Origin: JACPUX01 sp964517465 | Lineage (GTDB): Bacteria > Pseudomonadota > Gammaproteobacteria > Burkholderiales > Casimicrobiaceae | Length of the DNA: 64,000 bases | Assembly: GCA_964517465.1 (NCBI GenBank) | Contig: CAZFEK010000003.1 | Location: 62,001 to 126,000, forward strand | Direction: 5' to 3' | In this document: positions 40,786-49,396 of the stretch, in pieces | How positions within the stretch are numbered: the stretch's first letter is position 1 | Layout of the letters: each line of letters begins with the position of its first letter | Notes under the pieces: generated by a model | Databases searched by the model: none | Seen by the model: only the letters and a program-made list of their open reading frames with translations | What the model was told of the DNA's origin: nothing | Made by a program: the position numbers and the translations under genes

Positions 40786-41346
40786 CTACTTGAATGCATA
40801 ACGCCCAAAGAGAAATAACACACTGCCATTGTTGATGCCGCCGTTGAGCGTGGGAATGAAACTCGCCATCAAGCTCGCCTGCCCATACCGCAAGGATGCC
40901 ACCGGCAGCAGCGCGGGGATCGGCACGCCCTTGGCGATATCGGGCCGCTGCACGATCATGGCGGTATAACCGAGGCCCGCCTGCAAACCGTCTCGCGGAC
41001 CCCAATAGGTCTGGTAGGCGTAGCCGAGGTTGAGCTGCACTTTGCGGTGAGACTCGTGGAAGGCCAGAAAGAACACGCTATGGTTGTCGCCGTCGGCATC
41101 GTCCACCCATTTGCTCCAGCCGAGGCCGAAGGCTTTTTCGTTCAATTCGCGCAGCTTCTCTTCGGTGTAGGTGCTGCGCAGGTGATAGGCAAATCCGCTG
41201 ACAAGCAGTTCGTCATTTCCCTGCTGATAAGTGTCGGCTACCCGCCGACACCCGCGGGCAAGCATGGACCACATGTCGGCGCATTCCAATGCCTGTGCCG
41301 CGGTGACGAAAGTGGCCAACAACAGACCACCCAGGATGCGTAGCAT
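40786..41346 (-). CDS. pagP: PagP-like lipid A palmitoyltransferase
   Basis: Outer-membrane eight-stranded beta-barrel enzyme that in relatives moves a palmitate from phospholipid to lipid A. The 186 residues start with a signal peptide (1-19). Family motifs are AYHLRSTY, GLGWSKWVDDADG, YWGPRDGLQAGLGYTA and PIPALLPVASLRYG followed by FIPTLNGG. Active-site His55 and Ser99 align with His33 and Ser77 of the E. coli enzyme at the same spacing, but the aspartate between them is Glu98. The chain ends in an aromatic residue two before the C-terminus. It lies 9 bp before purD, in the same direction. Confidence 0.87.
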   Translation of the reverse strand: MLRILGGLLLATFVTAAQALECADMWSMLARGCRRVADTYQQGNDELLVSGFAYHLRSTYTEEKLRELNEKAFGLGWSKWVDDADGDNHSVFFLAFHESHRKVQLNLGYAYQTYWGPRDGLQAGLGYTAMIVQRPDIAKGVPIPALLPVASLRYGQASLMASFIPTLNGGINNGSVLFLFGRYAFK

Positions 41347-41434
41347 TTTGGTTTCTCTCCCTTGACCGGTCCTTCCGGATCAATTCAAAGCCGCGGCAAA
41401 GCGGGCCGCGTAAGCCGCTTATCCCGCCCCGGCT

Positions 41435-43003
41435 TCAGTGGCGAAAATGGCGCGCGCCGGTAAACACCATGGCAATGCCGCGTTCATCTGCGGCAGCGAT
41501 CACTTCCTCGTCGCGCATGCTGCCCCCCGGCTGGATGACCGCCTTGGCGCCGGCGTCGATCACCACGTCCAGCCCGTCGCGGAAGGGGAAGAAGGCGTCC
41601 GAAGCGACCACCGATCCGGCCAGGGTCAGCCCCGCGTTTTGCGCTTTGATCGCGGCGATGCGGGCAGAGTCGACGCGGCTCATCTGGCCGGCGCCCACGC
41701 CCACGGTCTGGCCTTCCTTGGCAAACACGATGGCATTGGATTTGACGAACTTGGCCACGCGCCACACAAATAGCAGATCGGCAAGCTGCTCGGCGGTGGG
41801 CGCCAGGCGCGTGACCACCTTGAGCTCAGCAGGCGCAACATTGCGCGCATCGGCGGTTTGCACCAGCAAGCCGCCGCCGACCCGCTTCAAATCATAGGGA
41901 TTGGCTGCCCTGGCCGGGGGCACTTCCAAGACCCGCACATTGGCCTTCTTTTGCAGGAACTCCAAGGCTTCGGCCGTGTAGCCGGGAGCGATGAGCACTT
42001 CCATGAACTGCCCGGAAACCGCTTCGGCGGCCGCCTTATCCACCGCCTGATTGAAGGCGATGATGCCGCCGAAGGCGGAGGTGGGATCGGTAGCAAACGC
42101 CTTGCGGTAGGCGCCCGTGAGGCTGGCGTCGACGGCCACGCCGCAAGGGTTGGCGTGTTTGACGATGACACAGGCCGGCGACTCGAAGGTTTTGACGCAT
42201 TCCCAGGCAGCATCGGCGTCTGCGATATTGTTATAGGAAAGCTCTTTGCCCTGATGCTGGCGGTAATTGGCGATGCCGCCATCGACGGGAGTTTCATCTC
42301 GATAAAACGCTGCGTGTTGGTGCGGGTTCTCGCCATAGCGCAGATCCTGCACCTTGCTGACCTGAAGGTTGAAGCGATCGGGGAACTCGGCGGTTTGGGT
42401 GCCGGCTTCGTCGCGCGCGGTCAGCCAATTGCTGATTGCACCGTCATACGCGGCAGTGTGCGAAAAAGCCTTGCGCGCCAGTTGAAAACGAGTCGCCTCG
42501 CTCAAGACGCATTGCTTGGCACGCAACTCCGACAGCAGGCCAGCATAGTCCGCCGGATCGACCACGATGCCGACATGCCGGTAGTTCTTCGCCGCGGCAC
42601 GCACCATGGTCGGCCCGCCGATATCGATGTTTTCGATCGCATCTTCCAGCGAGCAATCGGCGCGCGCCACGGTCTGGCGAAAAGGGTAGAGATTGACCAC
42701 GACCAGATCGATGGTGGGTGTGCCATGCGCCGCCAGCGCCGCGCAGTGCTCGGGCAAATCGCGCCGCGCCAGGATACCGCCATGAACTTTGGGATGCAGG
42801 GTCTTCACCCGCCCGTCGAGCATTTCGGGAAAGCCGGTGTAGTCCCCGATTTCGGTAACGGCAAGGCCTTCCTGAGCCAGAAGTCTGGCCGTCCCGCCGG
42901 TCGAGAGCAGGCGCACGCCCAAGGCAGCAAGGCCCCGCGCGAATTCAACCAAGCCGGTCTTGTCGGAAACACTCAGCAGTGCTTGAGTTACTGGCGCAGA
43001 CAT
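41435..43003 (-). CDS. purH: Bifunctional AICAR formyltransferase / IMP cyclohydrolase
   Basis: Catalyses the last two steps of IMP synthesis. The 522-residue protein has an N-terminal MGS-like cyclohydrolase domain (LLSVSDKTGLVEFARGL, GGTARLLAQEG) and a C-terminal formyltransferase domain with LRYGENPHQHAAFY, VIVKHANPCGVA and SNAIVFAKEGQTVGVGAGQMSR in two stretches. I use the ATG at 43003; a GTG three codons upstream overlaps the fis stop. The fis-purH linkage is common in betaproteobacteria. Confidence 0.96.
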   Translation of the reverse strand: MSAPVTQALLSVSDKTGLVEFARGLAALGVRLLSTGGTARLLAQEGLAVTEIGDYTGFPEMLDGRVKTLHPKVHGGILARRDLPEHCAALAAHGTPTIDLVVVNLYPFRQTVARADCSLEDAIENIDIGGPTMVRAAAKNYRHVGIVVDPADYAGLLSELRAKQCVLSEATRFQLARKAFSHTAAYDGAISNWLTARDEAGTQTAEFPDRFNLQVSKVQDLRYGENPHQHAAFYRDETPVDGGIANYRQHQGKELSYNNIADADAAWECVKTFESPACVIVKHANPCGVAVDASLTGAYRKAFATDPTSAFGGIIAFNQAVDKAAAEAVSGQFMEVLIAPGYTAEALEFLQKKANVRVLEVPPARAANPYDLKRVGGGLLVQTADARNVAPAELKVVTRLAPTAEQLADLLFVWRVAKFVKSNAIVFAKEGQTVGVGAGQMSRVDSARIAAIKAQNAGLTLAGSVVASDAFFPFRDGLDVVIDAGAKAVIQPGGSMRDEEVIAAADERGIAMVFTGARHFRH

Positions 43004-43008
43004 GATTT

Positions 43009-43263
43009 TCACTTGATATCGTAGAGTCGGATCTTGGAGCGCAAGGTGTTGCGGTTCATGCCCAGCATGGCAGCGGCATGGGTTTGATTGCCCTCGGCGC
43101 GCTTCATCACTTCGCTGATCAGCGCGCGTTCAGCGTGCCCGATCACCAGTTCGTAAAGTCCGCTGGGCACCTCGCCGTCGAGGCGGCGAAAATAGTCGTC
43201 GAGCGAGCGCTCGACGGTTTTGGCAATTTCACTTTGCCCGTGATTGACGACCCTCTTGTTCAC
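43009..43263 (-). CDS. fis: DNA-binding protein Fis
   Basis: Small nucleoid-associated regulator. The 84 residues end in the Fis helix-turn-helix (EGNQTHAAAMLGMNRNTLRSK). An upstream helical part includes SLDDYFRRLDG. The start is a GTG at 43263 that overlaps the dusB stop (GTGA); no in-frame ATG gives a sensible protein. dusB-fis is a conserved gene pair across proteobacteria. It is shorter and more divergent at the N-terminus than the E. coli protein. Confidence 0.9.
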   Translation of the reverse strand: MNKRVVNHGQSEIAKTVERSLDDYFRRLDGEVPSGLYELVIGHAERALISEVMKRAEGNQTHAAAMLGMNRNTLRSKIRLYDIK

Positions 43264-44291
43264 GCTGCCAGGCCCTCCCCTGCCCCCAGATTGTCGTTCC
43301 CCGCAGCCGCGGCAAGATCCTGCAGGCGCTGGAAGAACTGAGTAATCGCCGCCATCTGCGCCGCGCTGCTGGTCAGTTCGTTGACCGAGCGCCGGAACGC
43401 GGCGGCACCACAAATTCCTTTCACATACCAGCCGATGTGTTTGCGCGCGACCTTGACTCCGGTCGCCTCGCCATAAAAACGATAGTGGTCTTCGAGATGC
43501 TCCAGCAGGAGCGCCGACATCTCTTGCAGAGTCGGCGGCGGCAGTTTTTCGCCGCTGGCAAGATAGTGGGCGATTTCGCGAAAGATCCAGGGCCTCCCCT
43601 GCGCGGCGCGGCCAACCATGATGCCGTCCACTCCGGTGTATTCGAGTACCGCTTGGGCTTTTTCCGGCGAGTCGATGTCGCCGTTGGCGATGACTGGTAT
43701 GGACACGCTGCGTTTGACTTCCCGAATCGTGTCGTACTCCGCTTCGCCCCGGTACTGATCAGCGCGCGTGCGCCCATGGATCGCCAGCGCCGCGATGCCC
43801 GCATCTTCGGCAATACGCGCCACGCGCAAGGCGTTGCGCTGGCTCCGGTCCCAGCCGGTGCGGATCTTGAGCGTTACCGGAATACCCGCCGGCTGTGCCA
43901 CATCGAGTACTGCGGCCAAGATGCGGGCGACGAGATCTTCATCCTTCAGAAGTGCGGAGCCCGCTTGAACATTACAAATCTTTTTCGCCGGGCAGCCCAT
44001 GTTGATGTCGATGATCTGCGCGCCTTTGGCGATGTTATAGCTCGCCGCATCGGCCATCATCTCCGGATTGCCGCCCGCGATCTGGACCACCTTGGGTTCG
44101 ACCTCACCCTCATGATTGCCCCGGCGCAGCGTCTTCTCCGAGCCCCAGAGCAAGGAATTCGAGGCCACCATTTCCGACACCGCGAGCCCGGCTCCCAGCC
44201 GCTTGCACAACTGGCGAAACGGCCGATCGGTGACGCCAGCCATGGGCGCGACGACCAGGTTGTTTCGGAGCGTGTAAGGTCCGATGCGCAT
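43260..44291 (-). CDS. dusB: tRNA-dihydrouridine synthase B
   Basis: FMN-dependent enzyme that reduces uridines in the tRNA D-loop. The 343 residues show LVVAPMAGVTDRPFRQLC at the N-terminus, INMGCPAKKIC with the catalytic cysteine, LKIRTGWD, IHGRTRADQYRG and NGDIDSPEKA. Cotranslated with fis by a 4-nt overlap. Confidence 0.96.
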   Translation of the reverse strand: MRIGPYTLRNNLVVAPMAGVTDRPFRQLCKRLGAGLAVSEMVASNSLLWGSEKTLRRGNHEGEVEPKVVQIAGGNPEMMADAASYNIAKGAQIIDINMGCPAKKICNVQAGSALLKDEDLVARILAAVLDVAQPAGIPVTLKIRTGWDRSQRNALRVARIAEDAGIAALAIHGRTRADQYRGEAEYDTIREVKRSVSIPVIANGDIDSPEKAQAVLEYTGVDGIMVGRAAQGRPWIFREIAHYLASGEKLPPPTLQEMSALLLEHLEDHYRFYGEATGVKVARKHIGWYVKGICGAAAFRRSVNELTSSAAQMAAITQFFQRLQDLAAAAGNDNLGAGEGLAA

Positions 44292-44392
44292 GAAAGGAAC
44301 TGCCGGGGAAGGGGAGCGAATTATAGCGCGACTCGCCCTCCGGAGCGCGCCGATTATGCAATTCGCATGAAGCTTTTTTTTGCTTCGAGGCC
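44292..44392 (-). promoter_or_regulatory. Promoter region of the dusB-fis operon
   Basis: On the minus strand a perfect TATAAT lies at 44320-44325, about 29 bp before the dusB ATG, with no clear -35. An 8-T run (44374-44381) flanked by GAAGC/GCTTC is a loop of a small hairpin rather than a terminator tail. fis promoters of other bacteria respond to growth rate; here that would act on the whole operon. Confidence 0.45.
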
Positions 44393-45532
44393 TCAGCGCC
44401 AGCCGTGCATCAGCAGGTGACTCGCGACTTGCCGCAGGCGCTTCGAGGCGCCAAACATCTCCAAGCCCTGGTCGCGAAGCCGGGCCATGCTTGGCGATTG
44501 CCAGCCAAACAACTCCACCAAACCGTGAGTCGCCAAAGTGCTACCCCAGCGGTCCTTGCGTCGGCCAGCTTTGTAAGCTCGAAGCTGGCGCTCACTGCCA
44601 AGCTCGGAAGGATCTTCGTCCAGGAGTAATTGCGCCAGTTCGTAAGCATCGCGCAACCCCAGGTTATATCCTTGTCCCGCGACGGGATGCAGGGTCTGCG
44701 CCGCATTGCCCAAACGCAGCAGGCGGCGATTGCCCGTCTCGCGCCCGAGTCGCAGGCGCAAAGGAAGGCTCGTGCGTGGACCCGGTTGGCCGATCGCTTC
44801 TCCTCCCGGGCCAAATTGCTCCGCGAGGCGGGCCAAAAACGCCTCGTCATCGAGAGCGAGCACCTCGCCGACCTTCGCGGTGGGGAGGGTCCAGATCAGT
44901 GCATGGCGGTCCCCTTGCGGCAGCAAGGCGATCGGTCCGGAATCCGTGAAGCGCTCAAAGGCGCAAGCGCGAGCGCCTGCAACCGTCACGCTGGCAAGCA
45001 CGGCATGTTGCCGGTAATCGTGTTCCCAGAACGATCCCTTCGGTGCGCCGTCGGCCCATGCAATCAGCGCCGCCGTTCCTCGCACCGCTCCCGCCTCATA
45101 CCAGGCATAACTTTCGGTAGCGCGGGCTTGCGTCAGGGGTGTTTTCCAAAGCACTTCGACGCCACCAGCGGCCAGTTCGGCGTCGAAAGCGGCGATGAGG
45201 TCGCCATAGGCCACCACATAACCCAGGGCCGGGAGGCCCAATTCCGCACTGCGAAAGACAAGCTCCGCCCGCCCTACTCGCTGCGCCACGCGCACCTCCG
45301 CAATGGGTGTGAGGACGGGTCCGGCCAACGCCAATCGCCGCCAGATGCCGAGCCGCTCGAGTATCAATCGGCTGCCGTGCGAGAGCGCCAAGGCGCGGCC
45401 TTCGGAGGGGAGGTTTCCCGGCGCGCGAGCCTCGCAGACCAGTAGGCGCAAGCCCGCATCCCGCAGCGCCAGCGCCAAGGCCGCGCCGACCGGCCCGCCG
45501 CCGGCGATGACCAAGTCCCGGTCGAAAGCCAT
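44393..45532 (-). CDS. FAD-dependent ubiquinone-biosynthesis hydroxylase, UbiH/UbiF family
   Basis: A 379-residue aromatic-ring monooxygenase. The FAD loop LVIAGGGPVGAALALAL is at the N-terminus, and the second FAD motif GNAAQTLHPVAGQGYNLGLRD, split by the conserved proline turn, is in the C-terminal half. The family hydroxylates the ubiquinone ring at C1, C5 or C6, and family members cannot be told apart safely here. It is 12 bp from pepP on the same strand, the usual pepP-ubiH neighbourhood. Confidence 0.88.
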   Translation of the reverse strand: MAFDRDLVIAGGGPVGAALALALRDAGLRLLVCEARAPGNLPSEGRALALSHGSRLILERLGIWRRLALAGPVLTPIAEVRVAQRVGRAELVFRSAELGLPALGYVVAYGDLIAAFDAELAAGGVEVLWKTPLTQARATESYAWYEAGAVRGTAALIAWADGAPKGSFWEHDYRQHAVLASVTVAGARACAFERFTDSGPIALLPQGDRHALIWTLPTAKVGEVLALDDEAFLARLAEQFGPGGEAIGQPGPRTSLPLRLRLGRETGNRRLLRLGNAAQTLHPVAGQGYNLGLRDAYELAQLLLDEDPSELGSERQLRAYKAGRRKDRWGSTLATHGLVELFGWQSPSMARLRDQGLEMFGASKRLRQVASHLLMHGWR

Positions 45533-45544
45533 TTCGCTTGCGAG

Positions 45545-46879
45545 TTACTTCCTCGCCCGCGCGTCCCGGCGAATCGCCTCGATCTCGGCCACCGCCTTGG
45601 GCGCCTTCGCCGTGAGGTTGCGCCCGCCGGTCGCGGTGATCAGGATGTCATCTTCGATGCGAACGCCGATGTTCCAGAATCGCTCATCGACGTTCTCTGC
45701 CGGACGGATATAACAGCCCGGCTCCACCGTAAGCACCATCCCCGGCGCCAGCGCAACCGACTGCCCGGCTTCGCGATAGGCCCCGGCATCGTGCACATCC
45801 AATCCCAGCCAATGCCCGGCGCGATGCATGTAGAACCGTTTGAAATCCCCGGTCTCCATCACCGCGTCGAGCGTTCCTTGGCAAAGGCCGAGGTCGATCA
45901 GGCCCTGGGCCAGCACCTTTTCGGCGACGTCGTGGTAATCGTGAAAGGGCTTGCCCGGCGCCAGCGCGGCAATGCAAGCTTCCTGCGCCGCCAGCACCAG
46001 TTCATAGACCGCGCGCTGCGGCCCGCTGAAGGCTGGTCCGACCGGAAAGCTGCGGGTGATGTCGGAGGCGTAGCCGGAAAGCTCGCAGCCGGCGTCGATG
46101 AGCAACAGATCGCCGTCCGCCATGAGCCGGTTATTGTCGCGATAATGCAGAACGCAGGCGTTCGGACCGCTCGCGACGATCGACGGATACGCGGGCGACA
46201 AGGCGCCGTGGCGCAGAAACTCGTGCGCCAATTCGGCCTCGACTTGATATTCATGCCAGCCCGGGCGCGTGCGCTCCATGGCCCGCCGATGCGCTCCCAC
46301 CGAAATCTCGGCGGCGCGCTCCATCATCGCGATTTCATCTTCGTCCTTGAAAAGGCGCATGCGGTCGAGGAGATCTCGCGCGTCGTGCAAAACGGCCGGC
46401 GCAGTGATGCCGGTGCGCACCTGCGCTCGAACGCCATTGAGCGCGGCGATGATGCGCGCGTCCCAGGACGCATCCAGCCCCAATGGGGTGAAGACCGTGG
46501 GCTGATCGGCCATGAGCTTGGGCAACATTTCTTCGAGCGCCGCGACGGAATGCGCCTCGTCGAAACCGAAGCGCTCGCGGGCGACTTCCGGCCCGAAGCG
46601 AAAACCATCCCACACTTCTCGTTCGGCGTTTTTTTCGCGGCAAAACAGAATCGATTTCGGTGCCTCGCCGGCGATCAGCACCAGCACGGCTTCGGGTTCC
46701 GCAAAGCCGGAGAGGTAAAAGAAATAGCTGTCGTAGCGATACGGAAAATGCGAGTCACGATTGCGCAGTGTTTCACGCGCGGTTGGAATGACGGCGATGC
46801 CGCGGCCCATTTGTTCGGTCAGGCGCGCGCGTCGGGCAGCGTAGGTGCCCGGGCGTATGGCGGGAATGGAATGCTCCAT
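45545..46879 (-). CDS. pepP: Xaa-Pro aminopeptidase P
   Basis: Cytoplasmic metalloaminopeptidase that removes N-terminal residues before proline. The 444 residues contain an N-terminal creatinase-like domain (RDSHFPYRYDSYFFYLSGF with a turn in the middle) and the pita-bread catalytic domain. Metal ligands are visible in LLIDAGCEL, SDITRSFPVG, HRAGHWLGLDVHD, TVEPGCYI and GVRIEDDILI. The ATG at 46879 follows GAGG; the longer frame upstream lacks a ribosome site. Confidence 0.94.
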   Translation of the reverse strand: MEHSIPAIRPGTYAARRARLTEQMGRGIAVIPTARETLRNRDSHFPYRYDSYFFYLSGFAEPEAVLVLIAGEAPKSILFCREKNAEREVWDGFRFGPEVARERFGFDEAHSVAALEEMLPKLMADQPTVFTPLGLDASWDARIIAALNGVRAQVRTGITAPAVLHDARDLLDRMRLFKDEDEIAMMERAAEISVGAHRRAMERTRPGWHEYQVEAELAHEFLRHGALSPAYPSIVASGPNACVLHYRDNNRLMADGDLLLIDAGCELSGYASDITRSFPVGPAFSGPQRAVYELVLAAQEACIAALAPGKPFHDYHDVAEKVLAQGLIDLGLCQGTLDAVMETGDFKRFYMHRAGHWLGLDVHDAGAYREAGQSVALAPGMVLTVEPGCYIRPAENVDERFWNIGVRIEDDILITATGGRNLTAKAPKAVAEIEAIRRDARARK

Positions 46880-47126
46880 GAATCCTCGACAAAAAAGTGG
46901 GTGGCGAAGGGCGGCAAGCTGCTGGCGGTCGCGCAAAACCCCTCGCCGCCCAGGGCCGCGCCCATGAGCGCCGCTTCCCTTGCCCCCGGCGTTATGTGCG
47001 AGATTATAAGCGTGCCCGGCGCAGCGGGTGCAGCGCGATGCGACAGATTCTTGCGAATCTCCGCCGGAAAGCGTCTCGCCCTTGGGGCCTCTTGGGCTTG
47101 CCGCGAGGCCGGGTTAAGATTCCACC
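46880..47126. promoter_or_regulatory. Divergent region between pepP and the folate operon
   Basis: This 247-bp gap has a minus-strand TATAAT at 47003-47008 (candidate pepP promoter, no clear -35). Before the plus-strand gene are two hairpins, AGATTC-TTGC-GAATCT (47045-47060) and GGCCTC/GAGGCC (47086-47110). Homologous genes often follow 6S RNA, but I cannot recognise 6S RNA here. Confidence 0.4.
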
Positions 47127-47765
47127 ATGCCCGCTGCCACTCCCGCCCGCCACGCTTCGCCCTTGCGCCTGGAAAAGCGAAGCTTGCGCTCGCGCATCAT
47201 CGCTTTGCGCGATGAAATGGCCGCGATTCAGCGCGCCGCGGCGAGCAGCGCCATTTGCGCGAAGCTGGCTGCCTTGCCCGATTTCGTCGCCGCGCGCCGT
47301 GTCTTGTTGACTTTGCCATTTGGCAGCGAACCCGATACCCGTCCCCTGGTCGAACATGCCCTCGCCGCGGGCAAGGAAGTTTTGCTGCCTCGCGTGGACC
47401 ACGAAGCGCGCATGCTCGATTTGCATCGCGTCGCCGACCTGTTGCATGACATAGCTCCAGGACGCTGGAGCATACCCGAGCCGCGTCCTGAACGCTGCCT
47501 TCGCGCGGCTCCCGAAACGGTCGATTGGGTCTTGGTGCCTGGTGTCGCTTTTGATGTTCAAGGCGGCCGCCTGGGTTATGGCGGGGGCTTCTACGACCGC
47601 TTGTTGCCGTTGCTGCGAACCGGCGTTCCGCGAGTCGCCGCGGCTTTCGCACTGCAGATGGTCGGTCGCGTGCCGCGCGGCAAACATGACCTTGCGATCG
47701 ACTTGATTGTCACCGAAACCGCGGCGCATGCCGCATCCCCCCAGCTCGAAGAAGGTAACTCATGA
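47127..47765 (+). CDS. 5-formyltetrahydrofolate cyclo-ligase
   Basis: Converts 5-formyl-THF to 5,10-methenyl-THF with ATP. The 212-residue protein has the N-terminal KRSLRSRIIALRD helix, VLLTLPFGSEPDTRPLVEHA, KEVLLPRV, and the C-terminal phosphate-binding GGRLGYGGGFYDRLL. Its end overlaps the folD start by 4 nt (ATGA), so the two folate interconversion enzymes are coupled. Confidence 0.94.
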   Translation: MPAATPARHASPLRLEKRSLRSRIIALRDEMAAIQRAAASSAICAKLAALPDFVAARRVLLTLPFGSEPDTRPLVEHALAAGKEVLLPRVDHEARMLDLHRVADLLHDIAPGRWSIPEPRPERCLRAAPETVDWVLVPGVAFDVQGGRLGYGGGFYDRLLPLLRTGVPRVAAAFALQMVGRVPRGKHDLAIDLIVTETAAHAASPQLEEGNS

Positions 47766-48607
47766 GTGCTCAGATCATCGACGGCAAAGCCATCGCCGCT
47801 GCCGTGCAAGCCGAATGCGCCGCCCGCGCCGCGACCCTCCAAACGCGCGGCCTTCAACCCGGCCTGGCGGTCGTCATCGTCGGGGAAGATCCCGCGTCCC
47901 AGGTATACGTCCGCAACAAGATCCGCGCTTGCGAGGCGGCCGGTTTTTATTCCGAGCACCGCTGCCTACCCGCTCAAACCGCCGAGAGCGAACTCCTGGC
48001 CGTGATCGGAGAGCTCAATGCTTCGGCCCGCATTCACGGCATTCTGGTACAACTGCCCCTGCCCAAACATATCGACAGTCACCGCATCCTGGAGGCCATC
48101 GATCCGAGGAAAGATGTCGATGGCTTCCATCGTGAAAACGCCGGGCTGCTCGCGCAAGGCAATCCGCGGCTGGTTCCCTGCACTCCCGCGGGCGTGATGC
48201 GCATGCTGCAAGTGACCGGCATCAACCCCTGGGCGCAGCATGCGGTCATCGTCGGCGCCAGCAACATCGTCGGCAAGCCAATGGCGTTGCTGCTGCTCAG
48301 AGCCGGTGCCACGGTCACCATATGCAATTCCAAAACCCGCGATCTCGGTCACCACACTCGCCAAGCCGACATCCTGGTCGCGGCGGTGGGCAAGGCCAAG
48401 TACATCACCGGCGAAATGGTCAAGCCGGGCGCCGTGGTCATCGACGTCGGCATCAATCGCGGGGCTGACGGCAAGTTGGTGGGCGACGTCGATTTTGAAG
48501 GCGCTCGCGCGGTTGCGGCTCACATCACGCCCGTGCCGGGGGGCGTCGGCCCCATGACCATCGCCATGTTGCTGGCCAACACGCTTGATGCGGCAGAAGC
48601 AATTTAA
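47762..48607 (+). CDS. folD: Bifunctional methylenetetrahydrofolate dehydrogenase / methenyltetrahydrofolate cyclohydrolase
   Basis: Interconverts 5,10-methylene-, methenyl- and 10-formyl-THF, supplying formyl groups for purine synthesis. The 281 residues include VGEDPASQVYVRNKIRAC with the catalytic lysine, GILVQLPLPKH, PRKDVDGFH, PCTPAGVMRML and VVIGVN-like VIDVGINRG strands. The NADP loop VGASNIVGKPMALLLL is intact. Two 77-bp repeats follow. Confidence 0.96.
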   Translation: MSAQIIDGKAIAAAVQAECAARAATLQTRGLQPGLAVVIVGEDPASQVYVRNKIRACEAAGFYSEHRCLPAQTAESELLAVIGELNASARIHGILVQLPLPKHIDSHRILEAIDPRKDVDGFHRENAGLLAQGNPRLVPCTPAGVMRMLQVTGINPWAQHAVIVGASNIVGKPMALLLLRAGATVTICNSKTRDLGHHTRQADILVAAVGKAKYITGEMVKPGAVVIDVGINRGADGKLVGDVDFEGARAVAAHITPVPGGVGPMTIAMLLANTLDAAEAI

Positions 48608-48639
48608 GCACCCAAGGTAGGCGGTATTGTTCGCCAATA

Positions 48640-48716
48640 GCGGCCGCTCCGGCGCCGCCCGGGGAAGCACCCAGGCTAAAGCAAAGTCCCCGCGAGGCCG
48701 GGCGGAATGCGGCGCC
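48640..48716. repeat. 77-bp GC-rich palindromic repeat, copy 1
   Basis: This unit is 75/77 identical to the one at 48739-48815. It begins GCGGCCGCTCCGGCGCC and ends GGCGCC. Inside, CCGCCCGGG and GCCGGGCGG can pair around a central loop of about 34 nt. It lies 32 bp after folD. Size and structure resemble REP/REPIN-type elements. Confidence 0.75.
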
Positions 48717-48738
48717 TACGCTGCGCCGTTTCCTTGGC

Positions 48739-48815
48739 GCGGCCGCTCCGGCGCCGCCCGGCGAAGCACCCAGGCTAAAGCAAAGTCCCCGCGAGGCCGG
48801 GCGGAACGCGGCGCC
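48739..48815. repeat. 77-bp GC-rich palindromic repeat, copy 2
   Basis: Direct copy of the unit at 48640, offset by 99 bp, differing at two positions. Here the inner pair CCGCCCGGC/GCCGGGCGG is a perfect 9-bp match. The right end coincides with the point where the TonB receptor gene at 48775-49212 loses family similarity, and the repeat supplies that gene's last codons and stop. Confidence 0.75.
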
Positions 48816-49212
48816 CGTCGATCAGCAGCAGCACCCGAGAGTTGTAGTCTCCGGAACACGCAAAACCGCGCACGCCGAGATAGGTGTAATTGCGGTCGTA
48901 GGTGAGATGCAAGCCGGGAATCGTGCGCAGCACGTCGGCGAGGCTGCGGTGCCCGAAATCCCGGATGTCTTGCGCAGTCAGCACGGTAGCGACGAAGGGC
49001 GCTTCAGCGGGGCGATGGGAAAGGCGAGATCCCGCCGCCACTTCGAGCCGCAAAAGATGTTCCAAGGGCATTTCGGTCAAGTCCAAGGCTTTGGCTCGAG
49101 CCTGCCAGGACACCCCCAAGAGCAGACCCCACAGCAACGCCATGAATTGCTGCGCGAAACGAGCCCGGTGCAACTTGCGTGCGTCCCCGCTTTGCGTCGG
49201 CACTATTCCCAT
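48775..49212 (-). pseudogene. Truncated TonB-dependent receptor (plug domain only)
   Basis: The frame encodes a signal sequence followed by a TonB-receptor plug domain: AEAPFVATVLTAQDI, DVLRTIPGLHLTYDRNY, LGVRGF and NSRVLLLIDGRR. After GRR it continues with ten unrelated residues from repeat copy 2 and stops. A whole receptor has about 600 or more residues, including a 22-strand barrel that is missing here. The ATG at 49212 has a strong GGAGG upstream, so the 145-residue remnant may still be translated. It cannot form a channel. Confidence 0.85.
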
Positions 49213-49396
49213 GCTCGTCCTCCGAATTGATATTGACTGAACGAGACGGCTCCTGCACGTAGTCAACGGCATTTCCCCTGGCGCCTTGAACCTCAACTCT
49301 GAATTCCTTGCGCTGCGGCAATATCCGTGCCGATTGGCCTGGGTTACCCTTGCGCTTGCCGCCTTTCCGGCAGCCAAGATCAAGGCCGTGCGCGCC

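Noticed and set aside
44369..44386. Eight-T run flanked by GAAGC/GCTTC considered as an intrinsic terminator
   Set aside because: The T run forms the loop, not the 3' tail, and on the strand of the neighbouring genes it reads as an A run.
46880..47126. Possible 6S RNA upstream of the formyl-THF cyclo-ligase gene
   Set aside because: The location is typical of 6S RNA in other proteobacteria and two small hairpins are present. I see no long closing stem or central bubble, and the gap is short once a promoter is allowed.
45791..47215. A 474-codon plus-strand frame opposite pepP
   Set aside because: It runs through the pepP promoter region into the folate gene in a different frame and has no motif.
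48640..48815. Two repeats considered as a minimal CRISPR array
   Set aside because: The 77-bp unit is too long for a CRISPR repeat, the spacer is only 22 bp, and there are no cas genes.
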